From: Theobroma cacao
Lineage: Eukaryota > Streptophyta > Magnoliopsida > Malvales > Malvaceae
Assembly (NCBI RefSeq): GCF_000208745.1
Contig: NC_030852.1
Coordinates: 25,062,747-25,126,746, forward strand
Reading direction: 5' to 3'
DNA length: 64,000 nucleotides
The notes under the pieces are model-generated. The model saw only the letters and a list, made by a program, of their open reading frames with translations, ran no database searches and was not told the origin of the DNA. The translations under genes and the position numbers were made by a program. Below, in pieces: positions 48,740 through 60,239 of this stretch. The first letter of the stretch is position 1. Every line of letters starts with the position of its first letter.

Positions 48740-51700
48740 ATGGGTGGTGTAACATCAAAACGATCAGCCACGGCTCAGTCCTCATCTGTAGGATCTAATT
48801 CACATTCATGGGATCATCAAAGATATGCACAGCCTTCATATGCTCCATCAAGCCGAGACTATTCATGGGATCATCAAAGATATGCACAGCCTTCATATGC
48901 TCCATCAAGCCGAGACTATGTTCCTCAGCAGCATTATGCCCCTCCACTTCAAAGTTATGGTGGTCGTGCCCCTGAATCAAACAGGAGGTTGGAGAGAAAA
49001 TATTCGAAGATAGATGATAACTACAATAGCCTGGAGCAGGTAATGTTGTAGTTGTAGTTTTGCAGTAGTTGGACTGTCATGAAGCAAGACATGTTTAGTC
49101 AATCCCTGAATCTCTGAGCATGGTCTCGCCAGGAATGTGCTTAGAGACACTCGTTTTCATTATTTAGAGGATATCTGTGTTATCTTTGTTAAACTAATCA
49201 TGTAAGTTGTGCACCAACCATAGCAGATAATGAATGGGAGTGCTTGCAATGCTCTTGATCAACTTTGACAAAAAATTATATGAAACTTCATATTAAAATT
49301 GATTCATACTGAAGTTGGCCTTACTATACATTTTGACTAGCTAAGGATACCTATTTACATGATGAGTATGACAAATATGTGGATGTTTCTTATGCTGGTA
49401 GCATTGTCTGAAAATAGCTGTTGTGGAGATGGATATTGAGCACAGTTTGGTTTGAGTCATTTTGCATTGGACATCTCAATTTTGTTTTAAGCATTAATGT
49501 CTGGATAAGTAGTTGTAAACCACAAATTGTTGACAGTAATATTCATTTCGTTATTCTGACAACTTTTTCCAACTGAGGACAAGTCAGATGTTTGAACCCT
49601 GCAAATTTCTTAATAAGCCTATTTCTAGAATTATCATTGATGTTCATTTTGTTTGATATGCTAATTTTCCAGCGAGTCTGTGTTCTGCCTCCTCACTAAC
49701 AGGTAATATTTGTAACCCAAAGATCATTGGAACAAATGTACGTATAGCAGGGATTTTTTAACTTGTAATTTGAATATGGAATTGATTCCCCATTTTTGTG
49801 TTGTTACTTTTTGCTGTACTTGAGTTTTTGTTTAATAGTTTTTAACTTATTTGTCAAAATGAATATAGATGATTATTGCTTTTGTTTCACCGTCTGCTGT
49901 TTACTATGTAACACAATGCTACATATGAAGGAGCTGTGGTTATTTTGAACCTCTCCTGGGACTGTGTAACACGTGGAAAGGCCATGAATTTATCTATGAC
50001 TTCTTTGAGAGACTATGCATCGTTCTTATGAAACTAAGATATATTTATTTCATAAATCTGCCAAAAAGAACTTGTAATATTGTAATTAGGTTGGTACCCT
50101 CTTAATATGGTGATAAAAACCTGTGATTCTCTTCTTTTTCCACAGGTCACTGAGGCGCTGGCCCGTGCTGGCTTGGAGTCTTCCAATCTTATTGTTGGTA
50201 TTGATTTCACAAAGAGCAATGAGTGGACAGGTTTGACCTTGTCTAGATGCATTTAAAGTTTTTTCTTTTGTTGCAGTGTAACATCTTTGATGTGCTTTAA
50301 ATTAGGTGCCAGATCATTCCACCGAAGAAGTCTACATCACATTGGAGATGAGCAGAACCCATATGAACAAGCAATATCCATTATTGGAAAGACATTGTCT
50401 TCCTTTGACGAGGATAATTTAATTCCTTGTTTTGGATTTGGAGATGGTATACTTTTTGAAAGATTTTTCAATTGGATTCTTTAGCTTAATTTGTTTGGTA
50501 ATTGAGATGATATGAGATTCTTTGAGCTGGCAGCATCAACACATGATCAAGAAGTATTCAGCTTCTATCCAGATGAGACATTTTGCAATGGATTTGAAGA
50601 AGTGTTGAGACGATACAGAGAATTAGTGCCTAATCTAAGACTTGCAGGTTATACTTCATTTCACTTCTTCCTTTTCTTCATTCTTTTTTCAGCCACTGCT
50701 TATATAATTTTCTGAATATTTTCCTTCCCCTCCTCACCTACCTGCAAGTATTATCTTTGACAGGACCAACATCATTTGCTCCTATTATTGAGATGGCCAT
50801 CACCATTGTTGAGCAAAGTGGTGGCCAATACCATGTGTTACTGATAATAGCTGATGGGCAGGTAACTTGTCTGCTTTGTGTTGTACAATAACCCATTTAC
50901 TGTTGAATACTTGGTAAGTCCTATTAAAACAATAATAATAATAATATATTGGTTAGGTACATGGTTCCACATTCCTTCTTCCGTAGTTAATTTGTTAGAG
51001 TACTGCATATCAGTTGTAATTGGTCCCAGTATTGAATGACCAAAGCATTAGTCAATTTTTTTTTCATCATTTTAACCCCCTTGAATTACAAGACTCCTCT
51101 AGCTGATCATTTTATTTTGTGTTATAACTGAGACAAATGGCAAAGTTTGAATGAAAAACGTTATAGGTACAATATTCTATTGCTGAAATTTGAACTTTCT
51201 TATCCAAAACACATTTGTATGTGAAACGCGTGTGTAGATGTTACAGGACTTTGTAACTCAAGAAACAGGCTTCTGAATAAATATGGAGTGTGTATGGGGA
51301 CGCTGATGAGGTGTGTACATAAATATCTATTTGGAAATGCTATAAAAACTTATTTTCAAGTGGCCTAAGATTATAGTAGAATCAAGAGCCAAATGGACGT
51401 TACATGGTCCAAGAATTAAAGAATTAAAATTAGCTTTACAAGTCAACAGCTAGTTAGCATGGGCTTTATAGTCAGTCCACAAATCCATAGGTTCCATGTT
51501 CTAGGCTGAGTTCCCTATTGACAGAGGATTAGCATATTTAGTAGAAGCAGATAGAGAAGCAAAATCTCATCAATTAGTTACTTAAGAAAGCTGAGATTAC
51601 ACCAAACACTAGGAAAGAAAATGCCAAAACTCGATATTTATTACTGGCTGTAAGATCAAGACTGAAGTATCAGAACGCTTTGTCAATAATTTCACAAACT

Positions 51701-52909
51701 TAGAACGTCTTTTACACTGAATGGGGCAGGTGACTAGAAGTGTTGATACAGAGCGTGGCCAATTAAGTCCACAAGAAATGAAAACAGTTGAAGCAATTGT
51801 GAGAGCAAGGTACTATATGGTTGTTTGTGTTTCAAATGATACTTTCTTTTATATGCAACTTCCTAATATTCTAATTACTTTGCAGCGACTATCCCTTGTC
51901 AATTATATTAGTTGGAGTTGGAGATGGACCATGGGACATGATGAGAGAATTTGATGATAACATTCCTGCTCGTGCCTTTGATAATTTCCAGGCAAGTATG
52001 GCTTGTGGACATTATTGTTTTCATATTTGCTTTTTGAAGCTGGTAAGGATACATGTATTAGTCCTATTCACTGTCTAATTTGACATGCTGCCTCCTATAG
52101 TTTGTGAATTTTACAGAAATAATGTCGAAGAATACGGATAGGTCCAGAAAAGAGGCAGAGTTTGCTCTTGCAGCACTGATGGAAATTCCTTCTCAGTATA
52201 AAGCAACACTAGAGCTTAGCATATTGGGGTAATACTAAAAGTATTGTTTTAGTAGGTTTCAAAGGCATTTAAGCATTGTTACTGGGGATAACAGTCAAAT
52301 GCAACTTACTTTTTCTTTATTGGTTTAACAGTACTAGCAGGGGCAAGGATATTGATAGGGTTCCTCTTCCCCCTCCTCTGTATGGTGCGGCTTCTTTTAG
52401 CAACTCAAAACCTTCACGGTCAAGCAGTTTTCGTCCAACTCCACCTTCTTCTGGTAGATATGATGCACCTGTCAGAACAACTCCTTCTGCAAGTTCTGCT
52501 TCAGATAATCATGTACTTTATCTTATCCTAATTGCTGCAGCTCAACCTAAAATTTGGTTTTAATATTTGCTTTTCAATGCAATCTTAAAAGACTGAACTG
52601 CATTTACCTGTTTTCTTTGGTCAATACATCTCTGGTCAATGTGAAAATTTTGACTTTTTTCCTTTTAATTCAATTCTGACAGGTTTGTCCTATTTGTCTT
52701 TGCAATCCAAAGGATATGGCCTTTGGTTGTGGACATCAGGTAACTTAATTAAGGGTTTTATTTTGTTCCTTCCTCCCTTCGTGGAGCATATGTTGAAGAA
52801 TGCTTCCCTACTTTTTACTTCCATGCAGACTTGCTGTGAGTGCGGGCAAGACCTTCAGTTGTGTCCCATTTGCCGAAGCACCATCGATACTAGAATAAGA
52901 CTCTATTAA
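48740..52909 (+). CDS. RGLG: E3 ubiquitin-protein ligase RGLG-type (copine/vWA plus RING)
   Basis: Eleven coding exons: 48740-49039, 50146-50230, 50306-50446, 50534-50647, 50764-50861, 51730-51809, 51886-51991, 52101-52228, 52332-52512, 52683-52739, 52829-52909; 456 residues. Starts MGG, an N-myristoylation signal placing it at membranes. A low-complexity Tyr/Pro/Gln-rich region (20-75) contains an exact 19-residue duplication. The copine-type von Willebrand A domain (about 105-345) has the metal site DFTKS (120-124). The C-terminal RING (413-445) shows CPIC, GCGHQTCCEC and CPIC, enough to bind zinc and recruit an E2. In Arabidopsis RGLG proteins act in auxin, drought and abscisic acid responses. 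Intron 7 uses a GC donor (CAG then GCAAGT). All other introns are GT-AG. Confidence 0.94.
48806..48919 (+). repeat. Exact 57-bp in-frame tandem duplication in RGLG exon 1
   Basis: 48806-48862 and 48863-48919 are identical, and each encodes [19 protein letters not shown]. Absence of any difference points to a recent event. Confidence 0.97.
51992..51997 (+). other. GC-AG splice donor in RGLG
   Basis: CAG then GCAAGT is the accepted consensus for the minor GC class of U2 introns. Using it keeps the DNFQ to [11 protein letters not shown] junction in frame. No GT within a few bases does so. Confidence 0.8.
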
Positions 52910-54157
52910 GCAAAATATGCATGCCTGGATTATCCTCTGCCGTTTCTATCTTCTAGCATTCAGAGAGTAAGTACTTTAGTTTCTTCTTGAGCAAAAGACT
53001 TGGAGCTGGGCATGACTGGATGGGTATCAGGTCTCTTAATTGAATAAGAGAGAAGGGATACCCATCATATTTATAGTTTTGTACATATTTGTGGGTTTCA
53101 TTAAACTACAAAAACATATTTATACATCTCAATCTATTCAAGAGATTATATAATTGTAATGTAATCAGCTATAGAATGACTGAGAGCAGACATGTCTCAT
53201 TGTAGGACATCCTTGGATTGGCATCAGTGCCACGTGCCATCTGTATTCTGTACTATTTTTCATGCTGCGAGGGTTCACTCAGCCCCCATATAAAAACTTG
53301 TCTCTAGCTATTATTATCATTATTGGTGGTGTGGAACCCTGGCCTGCAAAATCCCCTGTTGGGCACTGTGTGTGGAGCCAAAACATGACCTGTAGCTCTG
53401 CTAACTTGGTTAGCAACCATAAATCAGCACAAAAGGATAGTTTTATCTCTTCTCAATCTGGTAAGTTACTCTTATTAGCCTGGTCTTTCCGACGTGTTGC
53501 TACTGTCCAAATCTAACTGTTTGTATGGTGGCTTTGATGGCGGAAGCCACTTTCCAGAGTGCAGCTAAAACTGGTCTGCAACATTAAACCTGCACCTAAT
53601 TTAGTAAAGGGAAAGGAAAGGGGACATTGGTGATACTGTATTGGTGCAAACCTTCTGCCTAAAGACTGGTGTCACTCTTTTGCCTTTCTTTTAATTGGTC
53701 GCACTTTGCTTTAGCAACAAACATCATTGTCAGCGGTTGCAACCTTTTTTCCGTTTGGCCCAAACCCTAGAGATTTGACTTATTTTCTGACTTTTCATTT
53801 TGGGGCTTGTTAAATGCAATTGGAGCTATCATACGTTGGTCAATAATGGTCACGCTGAGAACCTAGTATGATATACAAGCAGGATGGAAGACATTTTAAG
53901 ACGGGAATGGCATGCTACTGTTGCTTTCTGTAATTTTGCAGTGGCTTGCGGTCATCCAAAAGTTGTGCAGTGCTCCGTAGATTTATCTGGATGGGCAAAG
54001 AAAATCTTTTGTGTGCTGCTTTGCACGGAAATCTTGTTCTGCTCACGTCAAGATTGCTTTGAATAACTTAAAAACTTTTTAGGATCAGCAATCTGAATTT
54101 TAGCGAACCAGTCATGTCTCCCACAACTGCCTGGTGAACTCCGTCAACCAAATAACA
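52910..54157. other. Intergenic: RGLG 3' UTR and oxidase promoter
   Basis: The first 250 bp are the probable RGLG 3' UTR. Open frames at 53262 and 53884 show no domain and lack support. The right end is the promoter of the gene at 54218. Confidence 0.55.
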
Positions 54158-54166
54158 TTATATAAG
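54158..54166 (+). promoter_or_regulatory. TATA box of the glyoxal-oxidase-like gene
   Basis: TTATATAAG lies 52-60 bp before the ATG, which fits transcription starting near 54190 with a short leader. Confidence 0.6.
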
Positions 54167-54217
54167 AAAGTTTAGAAACCCCACGAGCCACAAAATTAAA
54201 ACTCTCACTTCTCTAGC

Positions 54218-55906
54218 ATGGAAGACAAGAAAAACTTGCTCTCCATTATAATTCCTGCTGTCTTTGCTTTGCTGCATTTTGTTGTTAGCGGTGCAGTTGG
54301 CGCGTCCTCTGGCGGGAGAAAAGGGACATGGCAGCTACTACGACAGAATACCGGGGTTGTGGCCATGCACATGGCTTTAACAAATCGCAACACTGTTATT
54401 ATTTTTGATCAAACTGGAGCAGGCCCCTCCCGTTACCGGCTTCGTAGACGCTATAGTGGGAAAAGGTGCACTCGTGCCCGTGAAGATTTAGAAGATTGGT
54501 CGTGCTATGCTCATTCCGTTGAGTACAACATAGATGGTCATAATGTTAGGTCGCTAAGGCTTGACACTGATACCTGGTGCTCCTCAGGTACGTTCCTAAG
54601 CAATGGTACACTTCTTCAGACTGGTGGACACGGTAGTGGTTCTCAAAAAGTACGATACTTCAGTCCTTGTAGCAATGGCCAGTGCAATTGGAGGCAATCA
54701 AAGAGGTCATTGTCAGATGACCGATGGTACGCATCCAATCAGTTACTGCCCGAAAATGATAGAGTCATTGTTGTCGGTGGAAGGAGGGTCTTTAGTTATG
54801 AATTTGTTCCTAAATTGCACTCCAGTGACAGGTCTTTTAATCTTCCCTTTCTGCGTAAGACGAACAACAAGAATGCTGGCGGAAACAACCTCTATCCTTT
54901 CCTCCACCTTTCTTCAGATGGCAACTTATTCATTTTTGCCAACCGTGACTCAATCCTTTTCAATTATAGACAACACAAGGTGATCAAGACCTTTCCCCGG
55001 ATTCCCGGGGGAGGTTCAAGAAACTACCCAAGCTCAGGGTCATCAGTAATTCTCCCGTTGAACCATGAAGACAGGTTCCGCAAAGTGGAAGTCATGGTGT
55101 GTGGAGGTGCAGCCTCGGGAGCTTATGAAGTAGCAGAAAGAGGGACATTCCTCAAGGCACTGAGCTCCTGCGGTAGAATGGTCATCTCAGGGAACAGACA
55201 CAAATGGAAGATGGAAAACATGCCGGGACCCCGTACCATGCATGACATGTTGATCCTCCCAACGGGCCATATACTGATCATCAATGGTGCTAAACGTGGT
55301 TGTGCCGGATGGAACAATGCAGCAACTCCTTCTCTCCAGCCTTACCTGTACAAGCCAAAGAAAACGCTAGGCAAAAGATTTTCAGTCCTGAAATCCACCA
55401 AGATTGCCAGAATGTATCACTCGTCAGCTCTTGTTTTACCTGATGGGAGAATCTTGGTTGCTGGTGGCAATCCTAATAACAGGTACATTTTTAGAAATGT
55501 GTCCTACCCAACTGAACTAAGGTTACAAGCATTTATCCCTAACTATATGGATCGGCAATACCATCACTTAAGGCCAGGTAATGTGTCTATAAAGTATAGA
55601 AGCAGCTCAGATGGCATTGCATATGGAGAAGAGTTCGCTGTTCAGTTCTGGCTGGGAAGAAGGCCTAGCAAGGAGGTGGAATATAGCGTCTACGCACCGC
55701 CATTCACGACACATTCCATTTCAATGAATCAAAGACTGCTGAAACTGAGGTCCAAGAATACGGTGAGGGATAAGGGTGGTTGGATGGTTGCCGTTTTGGA
55801 GGCTCCTCCATCTCCAAACGTGGCACCCCCTGGTTACTATTTGCTGACTGTTGTGAATGAAGGCATTCCCAGCTTATCTCAATGGATTAGATTCATCCAT
55901 GCTTGA
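54218..55906 (+). CDS. GLOX: Aldehyde (glyoxal) oxidase GLOX-like, secreted copper radical enzyme
   Basis: A single exon encodes 562 residues. A signal peptide (about 1-29) sends it to the cell wall or apoplast. The body is a seven-bladed Kelch-type propeller followed by a C-terminal galactose-oxidase domain. By alignment in mind to galactose oxidase and fungal glyoxal oxidase, the Cys of the Cys-Tyr cofactor is C121 (TWCSSG), its partner Tyr is Y171 (RWYASNQ), and copper ligands are Y400 and H401 (RMYHSSALVLPDGR) and H499 (TTHSISMNQR). All are present, so the enzyme should oxidise aldehydes or alcohols and release hydrogen peroxide. Family members act in pollen, anther and cell wall biology. 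No neighbour suggests a pathway. Confidence 0.93.
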   Translation: MEDKKNLLSIIIPAVFALLHFVVSGAVGASSGGRKGTWQLLRQNTGVVAMHMALTNRNTVIIFDQTGAGPSRYRLRRRYSGKRCTRAREDLEDWSCYAHSVEYNIDGHNVRSLRLDTDTWCSSGTFLSNGTLLQTGGHGSGSQKVRYFSPCSNGQCNWRQSKRSLSDDRWYASNQLLPENDRVIVVGGRRVFSYEFVPKLHSSDRSFNLPFLRKTNNKNAGGNNLYPFLHLSSDGNLFIFANRDSILFNYRQHKVIKTFPRIPGGGSRNYPSSGSSVILPLNHEDRFRKVEVMVCGGAASGAYEVAERGTFLKALSSCGRMVISGNRHKWKMENMPGPRTMHDMLILPTGHILIINGAKRGCAGWNNAATPSLQPYLYKPKKTLGKRFSVLKSTKIARMYHSSALVLPDGRILVAGGNPNNRYIFRNVSYPTELRLQAFIPNYMDRQYHHLRPGNVSIKYRSSSDGIAYGEEFAVQFWLGRRPSKEVEYSVYAPPFTTHSISMNQRLLKLRSKNTVRDKGGWMVAVLEAPPSPNVAPPGYYLLTVVNEGIPSLSQWIRFIHA

Positions 55907-56730
55907 TCCTTTCTTATACTAAGTCTTCACTTCTTAATTTTTTTTAAATTTGCTGAAAGATCGTGCAATGAGATATTCTGTGATCATTACCTATTTTTGT
56001 TTTCTCCCTTCTTGTTTACCTGTATTGCAATTTTCTATAAATCAGCCATTTTTCCCGTTCCCGGGGCCATGGCAATTCTATGACCCAAGAAGATTTGGGT
56101 CGCTTCCAATCAACATATTTGTACCCAAGTCTATCAATTGGTTGGCAGACCCAAATAAACAGTTTTCCTAGTGAAGTGACCCAATGCTTTCATTGATGTT
56201 GAGAATTAGGTACAGGCTTTAATCGAAATCAAGAGTTTGAAAGATGATTATTTTTTTAATCTTAATGGGGACAGTCATTGGTTCTAGATTAAGATGTACA
56301 TATCTTCTGTGCAATGAAGAAAAATGCGGTCAAGTTTTGGAGCGAGCCAATTTTCAGGTGCTTTCTTTGAGGGGCTCGGCCATAGGCACTTGGGCTTCAA
56401 CAGCGACAACAATCAGTAAAGGAAAATAACCAGCTGCAGCTACTAACAATATTATTAACGTCAATGTAAAGTTGTAGTATCCGAAGTTGTCTCGTCAACT
56501 ACCATTACCAAAAAATTCCAGCTCCCCTGTTTGCCTTAATTGCACTCAACTCGTTTCTGTGCCGTTGTCACTTTCGTTAGAAATTGAAGAGGAAAAAGAA
56601 AAGGTAAAAGAAATGATAAAATTATCAAAATCCCGTGAAGGTAAAGAAAAGCAGACCCATCATCTCTCCTTCACAAGCTCATCCTATATCTACCCTGTAT
56701 CCTACTTAACTACTATCCATTAGTTATGAA
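55907..56730. other. Intergenic: oxidase 3' UTR and leader of the next gene
   Basis: No gene was recognised. The last 150 bp is a likely leader of the 56731 gene, with a purine-rich stretch (56580-56660). Confidence 0.55.
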
Positions 56731-57093
56731 ATGGCTTCAATGCCCAAGTTTTCTTATCACAGGCTGAAGAATGAAGGTTGGTTTGATGAAGTTGAAGAAG
56801 AACAAGCAATATTATTCAAGAAGACAAGGAAATGGTCAAGGGGGCTGAGGAGGTTCGGCATTAGGAAGCGGCCAAAGCTTCGAATTCCTGGCTTGAGAAG
56901 GTTCGTGAGAAAGAGAAGCAGGTTTCTCTCTAAAGTTAAACTTTCATGGGGAAAGGCTTTGAAGAGGCTGAAGAATGGGCAGGCTCATATGAACGATCTG
57001 TTCGGTGGGAATTTCCTGGTTCTGCAGGTCAACCATACGCCTTTTAGAAGTGGCGAGAAGCCTTGCAGGGATCATGGCCTTCGTGGCTGGTAG
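56731..57093 (+). CDS. Small basic plant protein of unknown function
   Basis: 120 residues, one exon, very rich in Arg and Lys. It starts MASMPKFSYHRLKNEG and has three Arg-rich helices (residues 30-85: RGLRRFGIRKRPKLR, LRRFVRKRSRF, KALKRLKNGQ). A MNDLFGGNFLVLQVN block follows, resembling a conserved small-protein family I recall in dicots but cannot name. No signal peptide or membrane segment is visible. After TPFRS the C-terminus (GEKPCRDHGLRGW) may be shifted relative to relatives, because the family commonly continues. The ATG lies just after a short leader. A chance frame is unlikely given the blockwise conservation I recall, but the function is unknown. Confidence 0.7.
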   Translation: MASMPKFSYHRLKNEGWFDEVEEEQAILFKKTRKWSRGLRRFGIRKRPKLRIPGLRRFVRKRSRFLSKVKLSWGKALKRLKNGQAHMNDLFGGNFLVLQVNHTPFRSGEKPCRDHGLRGW

Positions 57094-57944
57094 CCTGCTC
57101 CAAGAATTACTAGATGGCCCCCTCTTGATCTTGGTGTGTTTAATTTTACCTCTGATATTATGGTATGAGAATTATCTGATGCCCAGAAGTTAAATATATA
57201 GGACATTTTTATGTTTAATTGAATATTATTGCTTGTCCATCCACATATATTATTTATCAGTGGGTTTACAACTGATGACTTTTATATAGATATATAGATA
57301 TTAGTATTTGTTCAATATATGATTATTATGTATATTAGGCGGAGCTAATAATTTTGACAAAATCGTTAAGGCAAGTAGCATCTCTCTTGAAGAATGACAA
57401 TTGGTGAGGGGTCAAAAGTTATGTTGAATAAAATCTATTTATTAAAAGGAAAACAGTTAAGTATATAATTGGTAATGGATTTGAACCATAATCTAAAAAG
57501 TATAATAAGATGTATTTACAATAGTGTAACTTTCACTCAAGTGCCCTTACCTAGACTTCTCATGCCAAACAAAGAAAATAGAAATGTGATAGGCTAAAAT
57601 ATATACTGCCTTTTTCCCAAGAACAAAAGCAATTTTTCCAAAAAAAGGTTAATAAAATTTAAGAATAATAATAATAATAATCAGTTTCATAATTATTTAA
57701 TTTAATTTAATTGTAACCATTTTTGCCTATGCAATTTTTCTGTTGAGTACAAATGATTGGTATCATGACTGTCTGTAGCATTCCAATCAAAGTATTTGCT
57801 CAAATTTTAATAGGAGGAACAAAAACAGTATGTGTGTGGTAGAACCGTAGAAGTTAGGAAAACAGTTGAAGAGCATTGGGGCGAAAGTTGACAGTCCTTT
57901 AGAAGAAAAGTCCGCTTATCACTTTCCACGTGAACAACAAAGGC

Positions 57945-57976
<32 letters not shown>

Positions 57977-58326
57977 TCTAGCAAGCTACTAAATTAGATA
58001 TAGATCAGCACTTAAACATGAAGAATAACAGATAAAGCAAAGCATTGAAGGAACAGCAGATCAGCACTAAAGCATAAATGTGGGCTGCTAAATAAAGACT
58101 AGAACTCATGTAAATAAGCAGAAACTTCACAAGATAGTATTGCAGCACAACAAACTTGTAGTTAGCTGTAAATTCAATATGTAAATTGATCCCGATGCAG
58201 TCTTATCCTGTAAACTTATCCTTGTCGAAATTTTTAGAAGAAATTTCCCAAAAATAGATAAGAACAATGAGAGAAGAAGAAGTCTTTTTCTATATATTCA
58301 GAAACAGGCTCTCTTACTCCATTATA
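57094..58326. other. Intergenic, AT-rich
   Basis: Holds an ATAATAATAATA run near 57665 and a (TA)n run at 57944-57976. No gene or RNA was recognised. Confidence 0.6.
57944..57976. repeat. (AT)n microsatellite
   Basis: AT dinucleotide run interrupted by one G. Confidence 0.9.
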
Positions 58327-58550
58327 TTTTTTTTTATAAGGGAGGAATCTAATTTATAAAAAACAAATTACAAGAGTCTAGGCCATCCAATCTCAACACC
58401 TAATTTATCAACTAACAATAGAGAAGACATATCAGACGGGGGAGTCTCAAATATATGTAGTCCTAATGGAAGATTATTGTGGTTAGTTGCCATCTAGTCT
58501 GCACAACTAATTGCTTCACGGAATACGTTAGTGAGTGAGCAAGACCAATC

Positions 58551-59270
58551 TCACTGGAGAAGATCTTGTATTGTCTCCACAATGTTGGAATATGGGTCCA
58601 GGTGAGAGCCTAATTGGTTTACCCTCTGAATAGCAAGTTTAGAATCCGTTTTTGCCAAGACCTTCCTAAAGCCTCTATTCCAACATAGTTCAAGACCTTT
58701 TAAAATTGCCAAAAGTTCTGCTCCAAGGGAGAAGGAAGTACCTATATTGAAAGCAAAACCCAATAGCTAGTTACCCTTTTCATCCCTGACTAAACCTCCA
58801 ACAACAACATTCCTTGGTTGCCCTTTCACACTACCATCCACATTCAGCTTCACATAAGAAGGATTTGGTTTAACCCAGATTACAGGGAGTTCATAGCTCG
58901 TGTTCAACTCACAGTAATGCAAAATATCCCAAGCTTCCTTGGCTTTCAGCGATACCTTTTGTGATGCATTAGCCGGCCATTGAAAATCTGTTTCAAATAT
59001 ACTCAAGTTTCTCCAATGCCAGAGCATCCAAAGTGTATGAATGAAGATACCACTCCAGGGCAGAGCATCATGGAGGACATTGCTAGTCATATTTGATTGG
59101 ATCCATGTCTGCAAGTCTAACCCAAAAAAATCCCCAGAAGTCAAATTTGGTTTAATTGCTAACAATGTGTCTCTAGATAAGGGGCAATCTCGCAGAACAT
59201 GTATGAGATTTTTTATATCATTATTACATCTACTGCAAACACTCGAAGGGCCTAAGTTCCTTGACATCAA
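58551..59270 (-). pseudogene. LINE RNase H region
   Basis: Minus-strand KLNVDGSVKGQPRNVVVGG (first Asp), then AELLAILKGLELCWNRGF (Glu) and AKTDSKLAIQRVNQ (second Asp): the catalytic DEDD pattern of the RNase H carried by many plant L1 elements. A stop near 58764 separates the halves. Upstream, CSRCNNDIKNLIHVLRDCPLS is the zinc-binding segment that sits between RT and RNase H. Confidence 0.88.
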
Positions 59271-59286
59271 CCATGTTACTGTTGGA

Positions 59287-59384
59287 GCACCCGAGCATTT
59301 GGCTCATTGGTTGATGCATAATCCCCCTACCTAAAGAGTAGGGTTCGAATCCCCCTCTCCCAATTATATATAAAAAAAAAAAAC
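59287..59384 (+). mobile_element. Small tRNA-derived SINE inside the LINE
   Basis: A 16-bp duplication CCATG[T/C]TACTGTTGGA flanks it (59271-59286 and 59385-59400, one mismatch). The body has a box A-like TGGCTCATTGG (59300-59310) and a perfect box B GGTTCGAATCC (59342-59352), then TATATATA and about 12 As. These are the parts of a tRNA-type SINE made by pol III and moved by L1 machinery. At 98 bp it is unusually short. It lies opposite in strand to the LINE. Confidence 0.88.
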
Positions 59385-60239
59385 CCATGCTACTGTTGGA
59401 AGAGATTCATGTAAAACACGCCAAATAAACATTTTGACCTTCCTGCAACTCATTAAGTGCCATACCTATCTCCATTTATTCTTCTCAAACAAATTTGTTG
59501 CAGATTGACTTTCATGGGCAGATTTTACAAAGAATTCTCCACTACTTGTTTAAGTCCAAAAGCATTTGTCATTTTTGATATTTCTAGGATGAATGGAATA
59601 TGAAGCAATCTTTTGAAGAACCTGCATTGGTAAGATATCTGTAAGGGAATCTAAGTCCTAGTTTCCATATTCATCACAGAAACATGCTATTAGTAATTCT
59701 ATTTCAACTAAGGACAAGTCTCTGACAACAAAGTTAATTAACGGGCCACAGGGCAATCAGGAGTCCAACTAGAATTTTGTATGAAGACCATTATTTACTA
59801 CCTTTTCCAAACCCCCTGCAAGAACTTTCTTGCTTTTTAATATGCTACGCCAAGTGTGAGAATTAGATGATTTAGCCTGGATTTAAAAAAAGGTTGTGAT
59901 GCCTCAAATATTTCTTCTGCAAGATTTCAGCCCATAAAGAGTCTTTTCCTTGCCATAATTGCCAGTCAAGCTTGGCAAGTAAATCCAAATTAAATTTTCT
60001 AGTCTCTCTAATCTGTAAACCTCTAAGTTCTTTGGGTAAACAAAGGGTGTTCTAGTTTATCGCATGGATCTTCCTCATTCCACCTACCTGACCCCAGATG
60101 AAATTCCTATTCAACTTATTGATTTCCATGGCCACGTTGTCTGGGATTAATGTGGTTTGCATAATGTACGAAGCATTGTACTAGTAACTGTTTGCCCTAA
60201 AGAGACTCTCCCTGCCATTGAAAGGAATTTATTACTCCA

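Noticed and set aside
48795..48980. Repeated minus-strand peptide
   Set aside because: Antisense of the duplicated RGLG exon 1 segment. The repeat is real but the frame is a shadow.
53884..54066. 60-codon plus-strand frame before GLOX
   Set aside because: Short, lacks known motifs, and sits in the GLOX promoter region.
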